64,000 nt of DNA from Dyadobacter endophyticus (GCF_014641595.1 NZ_BMIA01000002.1:434001-498000); one strand, 5' to 3'. Shown: positions 36,383-45,246, numbered from the stretch's first letter. Made by a program: numbers and translations. Notes: generated by a model from the letters alone, not told the origin.

Positions 36383-36561
36383 GAAAAATTTGTTCGTGTC
36401 CATTGCGTTAAGAGGACAGAAACGAGGATTTTTAATGCTTTGGGTTGTTAAAGTTTGGTTAATCGGTGATGCCGCTGCACCAATTCAGCTCCCGTCCCGG
36501 GAGCAGCAGGGCGGCTGATTTGGCATAACGATGAGCAAATTAGGCAGGCAGGATTAACAGG

Positions 36562-36584
36562 GGCATTAATAAAAGCTTAATGCC
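36562..36584 (-). terminator. Hairpin downstream of the DUF6169-like gene
   Basis: GGCATTAA (36562-36569) pairs with TTAATGCC (36577-36584) across a seven-base loop, 27 bases beyond the stop at 36611. There is no clear T-tract, so it may be a weak terminator or RNA end. The remaining gap up to the GH95 start (36383-36561) also holds a GCTCCCG/CGGGAGC inverted repeat near 36488 and two TTAAC half-sites at 36446-36462. Confidence 0.4.
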
Positions 36585-36610
36585 GCTAGGAATTTTTGAA
36601 AAAGGTTGAT

Positions 36611-37114
36611 CTAATCTAAAATCTTGCTGGTAACATCCGGATCAGCGCTCAGATACGCTTCACTCACCACGGAAAAGCAGCAGTTATCGATATGCATTAA
36701 AATAGATGTGTGCTTGGCTTTCCCCTCGAACATCACATCCTCATCAAGCTTGATCACACCGCTGTCTCGTTGCAGCAGATACCAGCCGTTAAACTTGCGG
36801 CGCCGACTCATCTGCTTTTTGTCATCGTCATCGCATACAAATGTGAGAATGCTATCGCGGTACAATTCAAAATGATCTTTGATGATTTTTGCTAAAGTAT
36901 CCATCACGCGCGGGTCGCGTCGTCCGGTACAGCTTGACCAAAATCCAAATGTGTAGATTTCATCGGAAAGTTCCGGGAACAGAGGAAACCACGAGGCGTC
37001 GAGTACAAAATAGACGGTAAAGTCTACATCATGGTCAGTGTCAAAGTGGTAAGTTCCCGAAGCGGGATTGTGAAAATAGCTATATGGTCTTAATAAATTT
37101 GATCCCACGTGCAT
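36611..37114 (-). CDS. DUF6169-like protein of unknown function
   Basis: The 167-residue protein has no signal peptide or membrane helix. It resembles, by eye, the DUF6169 family of Bacteroidota: an N-terminal beta-rich part (YSYFHNPASGTYHFDTDHDV), then RVMDTLAKIIKDHF, LTFVCDDDDKKQMSRRRKFN and HTSILMHIDNCCF. The function is unknown. The gene overlaps the preceding 60-residue ORF by 35 bases, so the two are expressed together. No later ATG would keep the conserved N-terminus. A tightly coupled pair of a tiny and a medium protein recalls toxin-antitoxin or small defence modules, but no catalytic motif supports that. Confidence 0.65.
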   Translation of the reverse strand: MHVGSNLLRPYSYFHNPASGTYHFDTDHDVDFTVYFVLDASWFPLFPELSDEIYTFGFWSSCTGRRDPRVMDTLAKIIKDHFELYRDSILTFVCDDDDKKQMSRRRKFNGWYLLQRDSGVIKLDEDVMFEGKAKHTSILMHIDNCCFSVVSEAYLSADPDVTSKILD

Positions 37115-37262
37115 TCAACTCCTGGATTGTGATTTCACCTCTGAAATAGGCGTTGATCAACTCTTTGGTATTTAGAGCGTGACCAATAATGCGCCGAAAC
37201 TGAACTTTCGTCGTATCTGCCTTTTGAGGAACCTCCGTATCTGTTGGCCGTGAATCTATCAT
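37080..37262 (-). CDS. 60-residue partner of the DUF6169-like gene (ELNxRGIKF motif)
   Basis: I start at the ATG at 37262 (MIDSRPTDTEVPQ), three codons inside a TTG-initiated frame at 37271. The C-terminal half is predicted helical with ALNTKELINAYFRGEITIQE and ends in LNARGIKFIKTI. This reminds me of tiny Bacteroidota proteins with a terminal EL-x3-GIKF, found next to larger unknown proteins. It overlaps the next gene by 35 bases. A -7 box TATATTTG lies just upstream. It may be an antitoxin-like or adaptor peptide; this is inference. Confidence 0.6.
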   Translation of the reverse strand: MIDSRPTDTEVPQKADTTKVQFRRIIGHALNTKELINAYFRGEITIQELNARGIKFIKTI

Positions 37263-37282
37263 AACATTCAATCCTTGACATT

Positions 37283-37312
37283 CAAATATACCGAATTTTG
37301 ATGGATTAGAAA
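37283..37312 (-). promoter_or_regulatory. Promoter of the small-ORF/DUF6169-like pair
   Basis: On the minus strand a perfect -7 box TATATTTG (37290-37283) is preceded by TTTC after a 19-base spacer, close to the TTTG -33 consensus. The predicted start site gives a leader of about 15 bases before the ATG at 37262. Confidence 0.45.
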
Positions 37313-37385
37313 TACCAGCTTTCCCAAGAGCAGTTCTAAACCATCCAACTCCTGTAAATAGAAATCAAACGGTAAAAACTGCGCG

Positions 37386-38624
37386 TTAACAAGTTTCACC
37401 AATCCTCCGAATCTTTTCCGCCAACAAAAGTCTGTCGGCTCTCGATTTTGCTAAGGATAGCGATGCATTAAAACATTCCAGCGCCTTCCTATCATCAATA
37501 CCCAAATACAACTCCCCGAGCAGCGAGTGGTACAGATGGTTACCGGCCAGGTTAAGCTTCTCGGCTTCGCAGATGGCTTCGCGTTTGGAGCGGGCTTTGG
37601 CAAGGGCGTAGGTACGGTTCAGAGCCGCGATGGGTGAATATTCGAGGATGAGCAGCTGGTTGTAATATTGAAGAATATGCTCCCATTTTTCGGGCGTATC
37701 GGCTTTGATGGTGTGCCAGTACCCGATTGCGGCTTCGAGGTGATAGCGGGAGAGCTGCTGGCCGACGGAGGCGCGGTTGAGATAATTTTCGCCGCGACAG
37801 ATCAGCGTGGCGTCCCAAAGGCTCTCGTCCTGGTCCTGGTACAGTACGGTTTCGCCTTGCGGATTGGTGCGCGCCTCGAAACGCGACGCGTGAAAACACA
37901 TCAATGCAAGCAATGCGTTTACGGGCGGGCTGTCGGTACCAGCGTTTTCTGTCAGCATTTTCGTAAGCCACATTGCTTCGATACAAACGTCTTTGCGCAG
38001 CGTAATATCCTTTCCAGCCGAATAGAAACCTTCGTTAAAAAGCAGGTATAAGGTCTTCAAAACCGCCTCCAACCGGGATTCAATGTCGCTTTCGGCAGGG
38101 AACTCCATTTTCACCTCCTCGGTCCGCAGCTTTTCCCGGGCGCGGTAAAGCCGTTTGTTGATCGTCTCCTTGCTGGTCAGGAATGCACTGGCAATCTCGC
38201 TGATCCCGAACCCGCACAGTACATTGAGCGCCAGGCCGATCTGCGACTCGACCGGAAGGGACGGATGACAAATGGCAAACATCATCTGCAACTGGCTGTC
38301 GGTGATATTCCGGGCTGATAAGTCGATGTCGATTTCTTCCCCCGGCGGACTGCTCCTCACCACCTGACCTGTCACTTTTTCCTTAAACAGCTTGTCGCGC
38401 CGCAGGTAATCCAGCGTTTTGTTGCGTGCGACGGTATAAAGCCAGGCCACCGGGTTGTCGGGAACACCCTTGATCCCCCACATTTCGGATGCCTGCAAAA
38501 AAGTATCGCTGGCGATGTCCTGGGCGATTTCAATGTGTTCGAGGCCAAAAGTTTTGCTTAGGACGGCGGTAATCTTCCGGTATTCGGTCCTGAACAAATG
38601 CGGTATCAATTCCTGGTTTTCCAT
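37386..38624 (-). CDS. ECF42-group RNA polymerase sigma factor with DUF6596/TPR-like C-terminal extension
   Basis: The 412-residue protein has normal ECF regions 2 (HIEIAQDIASDTFLQASEMW) and 4 (VLCGFGISEIASAFLTSKET) in its first 180 residues. A long C-terminal domain follows (LEAVLKTLYLLFNEGFYSAG, HLYHSLLGELYLGIDDRKAL) resembling the DUF6596/TPR extension that defines ECF42. This group has no anti-sigma factor; the extension is thought to replace it. The DGPF-domain gene immediately upstream on the same strand is the canonical partner and target. The pair is common in Bacteroidota and Actinobacteria. Confidence 0.94.
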   Translation of the reverse strand: MENQELIPHLFRTEYRKITAVLSKTFGLEHIEIAQDIASDTFLQASEMWGIKGVPDNPVAWLYTVARNKTLDYLRRDKLFKEKVTGQVVRSSPPGEEIDIDLSARNITDSQLQMMFAICHPSLPVESQIGLALNVLCGFGISEIASAFLTSKETINKRLYRAREKLRTEEVKMEFPAESDIESRLEAVLKTLYLLFNEGFYSAGKDITLRKDVCIEAMWLTKMLTENAGTDSPPVNALLALMCFHASRFEARTNPQGETVLYQDQDESLWDATLICRGENYLNRASVGQQLSRYHLEAAIGYWHTIKADTPEKWEHILQYYNQLLILEYSPIAALNRTYALAKARSKREAICEAEKLNLAGNHLYHSLLGELYLGIDDRKALECFNASLSLAKSRADRLLLAEKIRRIGETC

Positions 38625-38638
38625 GGCATTAAAGTAAA

Positions 38639-38665
38639 TAAGCCTTTGCTGGTTACAAAGGCTTA
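38639..38665 (-). terminator. Intercistronic hairpin between DGPF gene and ECF42 sigma gene
   Basis: TAAGCCTTTG (38639-38648) pairs perfectly with CAAAGGCTTA (38656-38665) around a seven-base loop. It fills most of the 60-base gap, ending about 15 bases before the sigma-factor ATG. With only a TTTA tail it is more likely an attenuator or RNA-processing hairpin than a full terminator. Confidence 0.5.
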
Positions 38666-38684
38666 TCGGCGTTTGGGCAAAAAA

Positions 38685-39026
38685 CTACATCCGGATAATG
38701 GGTCTGACTTCGACATTACCGCCTGCAAACAGGATCGGACAGCCTTTTGCCATTTCGGTTGCTTCATCCAGCGACCCGGCCCTGACCATAATAAAACCGC
38801 CTACCGATTCTTTGGTCTCGATGTATGGGCCATCTGTAACGACCTGTGAGGGCCTTACCACGTTACCTTCGTTGGCAAGCCGGTTGCCGCGATCGACCAG
38901 CTTACCCTGTGCAGCGATTCCGCCGATCCAATCCATCCATTTCTGCATACTGTTTTGCAATGCTTCTGGCGACATGCCCGGCATTACCGCGGGATCATTT
39001 CTGAAAACAAACAAGAAGTCATTCAT
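38685..39026 (-). CDS. YCII-related (DGPF domain) protein
   Basis: The 113-residue protein is a single YCII/DGPF domain: MNDFLFVFRNDP at the start, the signature VTDGPYIETKESVGGFIMV in the middle and a C-terminal GGNVEVRPI strand. YCII-like folds are dimeric ferredoxin-like barrels, and the name reflects the DGPF/DGPY motif seen here. The biochemical role is unknown. Its gene precedes the ECF42 sigma gene, the standard arrangement, and is probably activated by that sigma factor. Confidence 0.93.
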   Translation of the reverse strand: MNDFLFVFRNDPAVMPGMSPEALQNSMQKWMDWIGGIAAQGKLVDRGNRLANEGNVVRPSQVVTDGPYIETKESVGGFIMVRAGSLDEATEMAKGCPILFAGGNVEVRPIIRM

Positions 39027-39204
39027 TTTGATATAAGTTTTAAGTTTTAAAGCCTGTTGACGAACAGCCTACGCGGGACTGGACAGAAGTCTGGTTTTTT
39101 TTCTAAAAAATACGAAACCTGCAAAAGCGCGCAGTTGCTTTGGTACGATTGTTTAAATGAGCCGCATGAAAAATCAAACTGGTTCATCGCAAAATATACC
39201 CTAA

Positions 39205-40386
39205 ATGACCGACACACGCACCCATTCAAAAAAAAGGCGCACCGTCAAAATCCTGATCGGGATACTTGTCGCCATTGTGGTGATCCGGCTGATACTGCCC
39301 TATGTTATCCTTCATTTTGCAAACCGGAGCCTGGCTAATATGAACGGTTATTACGGGCATATCAACGACATTGATCTCGCTATTATCCGCGGCGCCTACA
39401 AAATCGACAGTATTTACATTAATAAAAAAGATACTGTTACCAGCAAGCAAACGCCCTTTTTTGCTTCAAAAGTAATCGATCTGTCGATAGAATGGAAGGC
39501 GTTGCTCAAAGGATCCATTGCCGGTGAGCTGGTGTTCCAGGGGCCTTTTTTGTTGTTTACCAAAGATATCGTCGAACCGAAGGAGGTCGTGAGAGACTCG
39601 GCTGATTTCCGGAAGGTACTCGACAAGTTTATGCCGCTGAATATCAACCGGTGCGAGTTGCGTGACGGCAAAATCCAGTACAAGGACTTCGGATCGACGC
39701 CCAAAGTGGATATCGCCATGACCAACCTGCATTTGCTCGCCCAGAACTTGCGGAATAGTTACGATTCGACGGCCGTCCTTCCCGCGAGCATTCACGCTAC
39801 CGCAGACGTGTACGAGGGCAAGCTGCGGTTCGACGCAAAGCTCAATCCGCTCGCCGACGCTCCGACCTTCGATATGAGCGCCGAACTAAACAATACGAAC
39901 CTCGTCAAACTGAATGATTTCTTTCAGGCCTATGCCAAAGTGGATGTCAACGACGGCCGCTTCGGGCTGTATACGGAAGTGGCGGCAAAGGATATGGAAT
40001 TTAAAGGCTACGTGAAGCCGGTGATCAAAAACCTGGATGTTTTGGGAAAGGAAGACCGGAAAGATAATTTGCTCCAAAAACTATGGGAAGCGGTTGCCGG
40101 CGGGGCAGGTAAGCTGTTTGAAAATAAAAATAACGACCAGGTTGCCACCAAAGTACCATTCCAGGGCCGGCTCGACGATCCCAGGACGAATATTTGGGCG
40201 GCAATTACCAACATTCTTCAAAATGCGTTCATCCACGCTATCCAGCCCTCCATCGACAATGAGATTAGCATCGCGTCGGTGAAGGAGGATAAGAAAGAGA
40301 AGAAGACCTTTTTTCAAAAGATCTTCTCCAAGGATGATGATAAGGACAGGAAGGATAAAAAAAAGGATCAGAAAAAAGACAAATAG
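39205..40386 (+). CDS. Inner-membrane-anchored DUF748/AsmA-like protein with Lys/Asp-rich tail
   Basis: The 393-residue protein has one N-terminal membrane helix (VKILIGILVAIVVIRLILPY). A DUF748/AsmA-like beta-rich domain follows (VDIAMTNLHLLAQNLRNSYD, GKLRFDAKLNPLADAPTFDM, LDVLGKEDRKDN). AsmA-like proteins span the periplasm and are linked to lipid transport or envelope assembly. The last 45 residues are almost entirely Lys, Asp and Glu (FFQKIFSKDDDKDRKDKKKD), an odd polyampholyte tail. The gene converges directly with the iron permease gene, the two stops being adjacent. Confidence 0.8.
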   Translation: MTDTRTHSKKRRTVKILIGILVAIVVIRLILPYVILHFANRSLANMNGYYGHINDIDLAIIRGAYKIDSIYINKKDTVTSKQTPFFASKVIDLSIEWKALLKGSIAGELVFQGPFLLFTKDIVEPKEVVRDSADFRKVLDKFMPLNINRCELRDGKIQYKDFGSTPKVDIAMTNLHLLAQNLRNSYDSTAVLPASIHATADVYEGKLRFDAKLNPLADAPTFDMSAELNNTNLVKLNDFFQAYAKVDVNDGRFGLYTEVAAKDMEFKGYVKPVIKNLDVLGKEDRKDNLLQKLWEAVAGGAGKLFENKNNDQVATKVPFQGRLDDPRTNIWAAITNILQNAFIHAIQPSIDNEISIASVKEDKKEKKTFFQKIFSKDDDKDRKDKKKDQKKDK

Positions 40387-40869
40387 CTATTCCTGAGAGC
40401 CGGTATCGCCTTGTGTCAGTCCGGAAATTCCGCTGGTTTTGTGCCTGTGCAACCTCTGGGCTGCATCAATGGAATGTGACTTGTGGATATCGCTATCCTC
40501 CTCAGACATTTCGGCCAGTTTACGATAGAATTTACGCAGCACATCGAGTTCCGCTTCGCTAAGGTCTTCGATATCGACCATCCTGTTACTCGCGAATCGG
40601 CTGGCGGCAATCAGCTCGTTGAGCTTCAATTGAATGGCCTTCGAATCTTTGTTCTGTGATTTCTGGATGAGAAAAACCATCAGGAAGGTAACGATCGTAG
40701 TGCCGGTGTTGATCACCAGCTGCCAGGTATCGGAATATTTAAAGACCGGCCCGGTTACACTCCAAACCAGTATGATACCCAATGCTACGCCGAAGGCCAT
40801 TGAACTACCTGTCCAGGCAGTGATGCGGGTAGCCATTCTTTCGAATAAATTGATTTTCCCTCTTTCCAT
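40387..40869 (-). CDS. Low-affinity iron permease family protein
   Basis: The 160-residue protein matches the small bacterial Iron_permease family. An N-terminal cytosolic part (FERMATRITAWTGSSMAFGV) leads into two helices (ALGIILVWSVTGPVF and INTGTTIVTFLMVFLIQKSQ). The conserved QNKDSKAIQLKLNELIAASR and a charged C-terminus follow. Homology is to the fungal Fet4 region, but bacterial iron transport by this family is not firmly shown. It appears to be a single-gene unit. Confidence 0.88.
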   Translation of the reverse strand: MERGKINLFERMATRITAWTGSSMAFGVALGIILVWSVTGPVFKYSDTWQLVINTGTTIVTFLMVFLIQKSQNKDSKAIQLKLNELIAASRFASNRMVDIEDLSEAELDVLRKFYRKLAEMSEEDSDIHKSHSIDAAQRLHRHKTSGISGLTQGDTGSQE

Positions 40870-40916
40870 AAAAAACAGTGTTGAAAAAGCAATCTCCGAC
40901 CTTTGAAACTGAAAAG

Positions 40917-42089
40917 CTACTTCTTTATCTGATTTTCAAATAAAAAAACGCCGTTCTTGTTCGCTATGACGATATCCGGTTTATGGTCGCCATTCATATC
41001 GTGTACGGTAATGTTGAGTCCCGCGCCCGAGTCGTTGTCGATCAGGTGTTCCTTGAAATAGGGCTCTTTCTTTGATATGATTTCAAAATATAACAGCATG
41101 GCTGGATCGCTGTCGCCCGGGTCGCGGCCGTGGTGTGCGAGAAAACGCTTGCCCGTGATATATTCCTTTTTGCCGTCGCCGTTCAGGTCTGCCATGGCCG
41201 ACGAATGCGTTTGCGCAGTGGTGTTGCTAATGAGGTGTGTTTTGAAGTCAATCTTACCTTCGGCCGTTTGGAGTTGCTCGTGCCACCAGATCCCTAATGC
41301 GTGCGCGGACGCGCTTAAAACGTCATTTTTACCATCCGCATTGATATCCAGCACCTGCATATGCGAACAGGGCTCGCCCAGGTTGGCGGGGTAAAAATCC
41401 CAGTTGCCCGATTTGTTGTCTTTCCGGCCTTTGAACCAACCCTCCCTCACCACGACGTCGGCAATGCCGTCCTTGTCGATATCGCCGTAACCGATGCCGT
41501 GGGAGAAGTTCTCAGTACCCGGCACATTCTCTTTGCTTAATGCGAAGCGCTGCCAACGTGTTTCGCCCTTTTTGACGGGTGCTTTTAGCCAGATGATCTG
41601 CTTTTTAGCCGGGTCGCCGCAAAGAATATCCAACCGTCCGTCACCGTCGATATCTATAAAACCGGGCGATTCATTGGAAACGCCCACCGAATCGGCGATG
41701 TAATGCTTGGACCAAACGCCTGGTTTGTTGTGCGGATTCTCGAACCAGAAAGCAGCCTTGCCGGGAAAATCGATGATAACAACGTCATCCCAGCCATCTA
41801 AATCCACATCCATTCCCAGGTTCAGGAATGAGTTGCTATATTCTTTCCTTGGATCGAACACGCGTGATGGAGCAAGTTCGTGCCTGGCCCAGGATGGGGC
41901 CTCAAACCAATAATAGCCGGCAATGATATCAACTTTCCCGTCTTTGTTCAGATCTGCAACGGCGGCTCCTTCAGAAATAAAGTCGCCCGTCAGTTTTGTC
42001 CGCTTAAAACTCCCCTCGGGTTGTGCGGCGGCAGGCACACCTGCTGTAAACAGAAGTATCAAGCAAGCATAAATACCTGAATTTGTCAT
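40917..42089 (-). CDS. Secreted FG-GAP/VCBS-repeat beta-propeller protein
   Basis: The 390-residue protein has a signal peptide (LILLFTAGVPAAAQPEG). At least six FG-GAP/VCBS repeats carry Ca-binding-like DxDGDGxxD motifs: DLNKDGKVDI, DIDGDGRLDI, DIDKDGIADV, DINADGKNDV, DLNGDGKKEY and DMNGDHKPDI. These form an integrin-alpha-like propeller outside the cell. The partner and ligand are unknown. It is downstream of the cupredoxin-dehydrogenase gene but separated from it by a strong terminator, so it must have its own promoter. Confidence 0.88.
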   Translation of the reverse strand: MTNSGIYACLILLFTAGVPAAAQPEGSFKRTKLTGDFISEGAAVADLNKDGKVDIIAGYYWFEAPSWARHELAPSRVFDPRKEYSNSFLNLGMDVDLDGWDDVVIIDFPGKAAFWFENPHNKPGVWSKHYIADSVGVSNESPGFIDIDGDGRLDILCGDPAKKQIIWLKAPVKKGETRWQRFALSKENVPGTENFSHGIGYGDIDKDGIADVVVREGWFKGRKDNKSGNWDFYPANLGEPCSHMQVLDINADGKNDVLSASAHALGIWWHEQLQTAEGKIDFKTHLISNTTAQTHSSAMADLNGDGKKEYITGKRFLAHHGRDPGDSDPAMLLYFEIISKKEPYFKEHLIDNDSGAGLNITVHDMNGDHKPDIVIANKNGVFLFENQIKK

Positions 42090-42218
42090 GACTATCTGCT
42101 ATTTAGGAGTAAAACATCATGTTTTTACAAAGCCTTACAAAACATGACTTCCGTCATATTTTCAAGTAAACTAATTCGCTTTTTTGTAGAAATATTTCAT
42201 TTATTTTACTCAACGTTA

Positions 42219-42257
42219 TTAACAAAAAGGGCTTCAATATGAAGCCCTTTTTGTTAA
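42219..42257. terminator. Strong bidirectional terminator overlapping a stop codon
   Basis: TTAACAAAAAGGGCTTC (42219-42235) pairs perfectly with GAAGCCCTTTTTGTTAA (42241-42257), a 17-bp stem with a five-base loop and A/T tracts on both flanks. The stop codon of the cupredoxin gene (42254-42256) lies inside the stem. Confidence 0.88.
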
Positions 42258-45109
42258 TGGCTCATGGCCGTTCCGGTGCCGTGGTTTTCGTGCTGACCTT
42301 CAACTTTACCTACCTTGTTATAGTCTTTCAACACCTTTTTCGATTCCTCTGTCCCGATCGCTTCAACGCGCTGGATCATGTAAGGCAGCATTTTGGGGAA
42401 CTGGGACTTCCCGGCAAGTTGCAAAGCACGTTTCGCATCGAGCGGTGCCAATGGTTCGGCGGCATACCACTCCAAAAGCGGCAGGTTGTGGTCGTCTTTG
42501 TCTTCGGCCTTTTGCACGAGTGCATCGAGCACATCCCAACGCTGGGCAGGATCGAGACGAAGCATTCCGGAAGTGAGATAGAGCCGCACCAGCTTCGAGT
42601 TATCCTTTTGCGCCAGGTCAACAAACTTTTTCAAAGTTTCGGGCGAAACTGATTTGTTCTCGGTCAGCAGCTGTACCGACCAGCTCCGAATGTATTCACT
42701 GTCACTTGAAAGCAAATCCGCAAGTTCTATCTCCGAGAGTCCCCTGGTAACGTGAAGTGTCCATAATGCACGGAGCTTGCGGGTTTCGTCGGGGTTTTTC
42801 GCCAGAATTTCTTTCAATGCCTTGTGTACTTTCTTATTAGGGCCACGTTCCTGTAAAATTGTACGCGCCTGACGTACGTACCACTCGTTGGGATTCAACT
42901 GGTAATTGACCAGCTCCATATCCGAGGCTTTGGACAAGTCTACCTGCACCCATTTGTCGTTGTCGTGGGTTATTTTAAATATCCGGCCCATGGTTTTGTT
43001 GTGCACATCGGGATTGGGGCTGTGGCACTGGTTTTTGTCGTACCAGTCGATCGCCCAAACTGATCCGCTTGCGTCGTATTTAAAGTTCAGCCACTGCGAC
43101 CACGAATCGTTCATTGCCATGAAGTCGTTTTTATGGGTGGCTTCGTAACCGGATCCCGAGCGGGTCAAATGGTCTACATTGAGGCGTGCGCCGTTGATAT
43201 TGTTCATAAAAATATCGTTGCGGTATTCCTTTGGCCAGCTGTTGCCGAGGTAAATCATCGCTCCCGCATGCGCATGTCCGCCGCCTGCCGAAGCCGAGCG
43301 GAAGTTACCCGCGTGCGGCCCCCGCTCGCCTACCCAATGCACGTGGTCGGCAATGGTTTTGATGTCGTCGTAAGTATAGGGGTTGAAATGCTTACCTGCC
43401 TGCCGCTGATAGCGCGCGCCCTGAATGATATGGTACATGTGGGGGATCACGCACACAGTAATAAACGGGTGTCCGTAATCATTAAAATCGATGCCCCACG
43501 GGTTGCTCGATCCTTCGGCAAATACCTCAAATTTGTGCGAAGTCGGGTGGTACCGCCATACGCCCGCATTGATTTTGGTCCGCTCCGAATCCGGGGCACC
43601 GGGCTTGCCTACATTCGAATGGGTAAATACACCGTGTGTGCCATAAAGCCAGCCATCCGGGCCCCAACGAAGGTTATTGAGTACTTCATGCGTGTCTTCC
43701 AATCCCCATCCGTCGAGCAGAATCTGCGGCGGCCCGGTGGGTTTGTCGTTTTTGAAATCGGCAGGGATAAACAGCAGGTTGGGCGCCGAACCCAGCCATA
43801 CACCTCCCATTCCCACTTCGATACCGCTGATCAGGTTCAGGTTTTCAGCAAATACCTTGCGTTTGTCCAGCGTTCCGTCGCCATTCGTGTCTTCAAAAAT
43901 CAGGATCTTGTCCCTTCCCTGGCCTTCCGGGGCGCGCACCGGGTAAGTATGGCCTTCTACGACCCAAAGCCTGCCGCGTGAATCCAAAGTGAAGCTGATC
44001 GGCCTGATAATGTCAGGTTCTGCGGCGGCAAGCGTGATTTTGAAGCCCGTCGGCGGGGTCATTGCCTTCGCCGCTTCTGTACCCGATAAACCTGCATTTA
44101 AAACAGGGTCCAGAGGGGGAAGGATAATGATATCTTTCTGTTTCAGCTCATTGGGAAAATCGGGCCGGGTTGCGTAAAAACGGAAATCATCAAAGTTGAT
44201 ATGGGCCCATTTGTCGTTGGCTATGTAGGGAATTTGCGAAATGCCGGTCTCATTATCGACGATCCGTATAAAAATCTCCTTGTTTAGGTAAGGTTGAAGG
44301 TCCACTACCGCTGGCTGCAATGTAGCCCTGCCCTGGCCGGTAATATGATAGATAACCTTGTTATCACCCGCCGTCACGATCTCGACACGGGTATCCTGCA
44401 ATGCACCTCCCGACACGCGAAATGCGGCGAAAGGCTGTGCTACCTGGAAAGGCACGGATGTCAGCGTACCTGTTTGTTTGTAATTGAGCGTGCCGCCACT
44501 GCTCAGGAAATATTTTCCTTCGTATCCGATATTCATTTCTTTTTCATGAACCGGAGAAGGATCTGAACTGAAAAGCGCATTCGCGAATGCGTCGCCCGTT
44601 GCTGTCCAGTTTTTGAGGTCACCCGTTTCAAAACCCAGGTTTAGCTGCTGGCCGTCCTTCACCGGCAACTGACCAGCCACGGTTTCATTTGAAATAACCC
44701 CTTCTACAACCTCAAAACTACCCACCATCCCCGCAGCGCGATGCCCTGGTACGGAGCAGAAATAAGTGTCGCTCTGCTCGGCCTTGAAAGTAACGCTCGT
44801 GCTGGTACCTTTTTCGATGATCACTTTGCTTTTGATTCCGAGCTTTTCCAGCGCGATATCGTGCGTCATCAGTTCGCCATTCGTGATCGTAATCCGCACC
44901 CGATCGCCTTTATTGGCCTTCAACGTGGGGTTTCGGGAACCGTCTTTGGCAAAGAAACCCAGCATAGTCGCTTCCAGCGCGTAATCCCGATCGAATTTTT
45001 CGGCGGTCTGTGCGGTATTCGTTTTCTGCGCAAAGGTATCCTGCGCGGGGACGGTCACCATGGCCAATGCCAGTGGGACGAGCATGTGTGTCAACCTTAT
45101 CATACTCAT
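42254..45109 (-). CDS. Cupredoxin-propeller dehydrogenase-like fusion (plastocyanin-like + TIGR02604-type)
   Basis: The 951-residue protein has a signal peptide (LVPLALAMVTVPAQDTFAQ; a second ATG lies at 45103). A cupredoxin domain follows at about residues 40-135 with type-1 copper ligands His83, Cys118, His123 and Met128 (TYFCSVPGHRAAGM). Next come a jelly-roll-like segment (LNLGFETGDLKNWTATGDAF), a Glc/Sorb-dehydrogenase-like propeller (PTGFKITLAAAEPDIIRPIS, LWVVEGHTYPVRAPEGQGRD) and HEAT-like repeats near the end. No CxxCH is present, so copper takes the place of the haem c seen in the related protein at 31617. The layout suggests an extracytoplasmic copper-linked oxidoreductase; the substrate is unknown. 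Confidence 0.88.
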   Translation of the reverse strand: MSMIRLTHMLVPLALAMVTVPAQDTFAQKTNTAQTAEKFDRDYALEATMLGFFAKDGSRNPTLKANKGDRVRITITNGELMTHDIALEKLGIKSKVIIEKGTSTSVTFKAEQSDTYFCSVPGHRAAGMVGSFEVVEGVISNETVAGQLPVKDGQQLNLGFETGDLKNWTATGDAFANALFSSDPSPVHEKEMNIGYEGKYFLSSGGTLNYKQTGTLTSVPFQVAQPFAAFRVSGGALQDTRVEIVTAGDNKVIYHITGQGRATLQPAVVDLQPYLNKEIFIRIVDNETGISQIPYIANDKWAHINFDDFRFYATRPDFPNELKQKDIIILPPLDPVLNAGLSGTEAAKAMTPPTGFKITLAAAEPDIIRPISFTLDSRGRLWVVEGHTYPVRAPEGQGRDKILIFEDTNGDGTLDKRKVFAENLNLISGIEVGMGGVWLGSAPNLLFIPADFKNDKPTGPPQILLDGWGLEDTHEVLNNLRWGPDGWLYGTHGVFTHSNVGKPGAPDSERTKINAGVWRYHPTSHKFEVFAEGSSNPWGIDFNDYGHPFITVCVIPHMYHIIQGARYQRQAGKHFNPYTYDDIKTIADHVHWVGERGPHAGNFRSASAGGGHAHAGAMIYLGNSWPKEYRNDIFMNNINGARLNVDHLTRSGSGYEATHKNDFMAMNDSWSQWLNFKYDASGSVWAIDWYDKNQCHSPNPDVHNKTMGRIFKITHDNDKWVQVDLSKASDMELVNYQLNPNEWYVRQARTILQERGPNKKVHKALKEILAKNPDETRKLRALWTLHVTRGLSEIELADLLSSDSEYIRSWSVQLLTENKSVSPETLKKFVDLAQKDNSKLVRLYLTSGMLRLDPAQRWDVLDALVQKAEDKDDHNLPLLEWYAAEPLAPLDAKRALQLAGKSQFPKMLPYMIQRVEAIGTEESKKVLKDYNKVGKVEGQHENHGTGTAMSH

Positions 45110-45229
45110 TTGTTTAGGAATTTCGGTTTCAAAAGTTGAGGAGTAAAGGAAGGCTACACTATGTTTATACTTATTGGGGTCCGGCTCGCTGTTGAAGAAA
45201 AAATTCGTCTTTATTTTTGAAAAAATTCA

Positions 45230-45246
45230 TATATTTGAGTACTCAA
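45230..45246 (+). promoter_or_regulatory. Promoter with palindromic operator of the Xre/RES module
   Basis: A perfect -7 box TATATTTG (45230-45237) overlaps a perfect 12-bp palindrome TTGAGTACTCAA (45235-45246), 11 bases before the antitoxin ATG at 45258. The -33 region is weak (TTCG at 45204-45207). This placement fits autorepression by the HTH antitoxin. Confidence 0.6.

Noticed and set aside
36446..36510. Promoter or operator for the GH95 operon
   Set aside because: Only a degenerate pair of TTAAC half-sites and an inverted repeat are seen, and no TAnnTTTG box. Kept as a weak note, not as a promoter feature.
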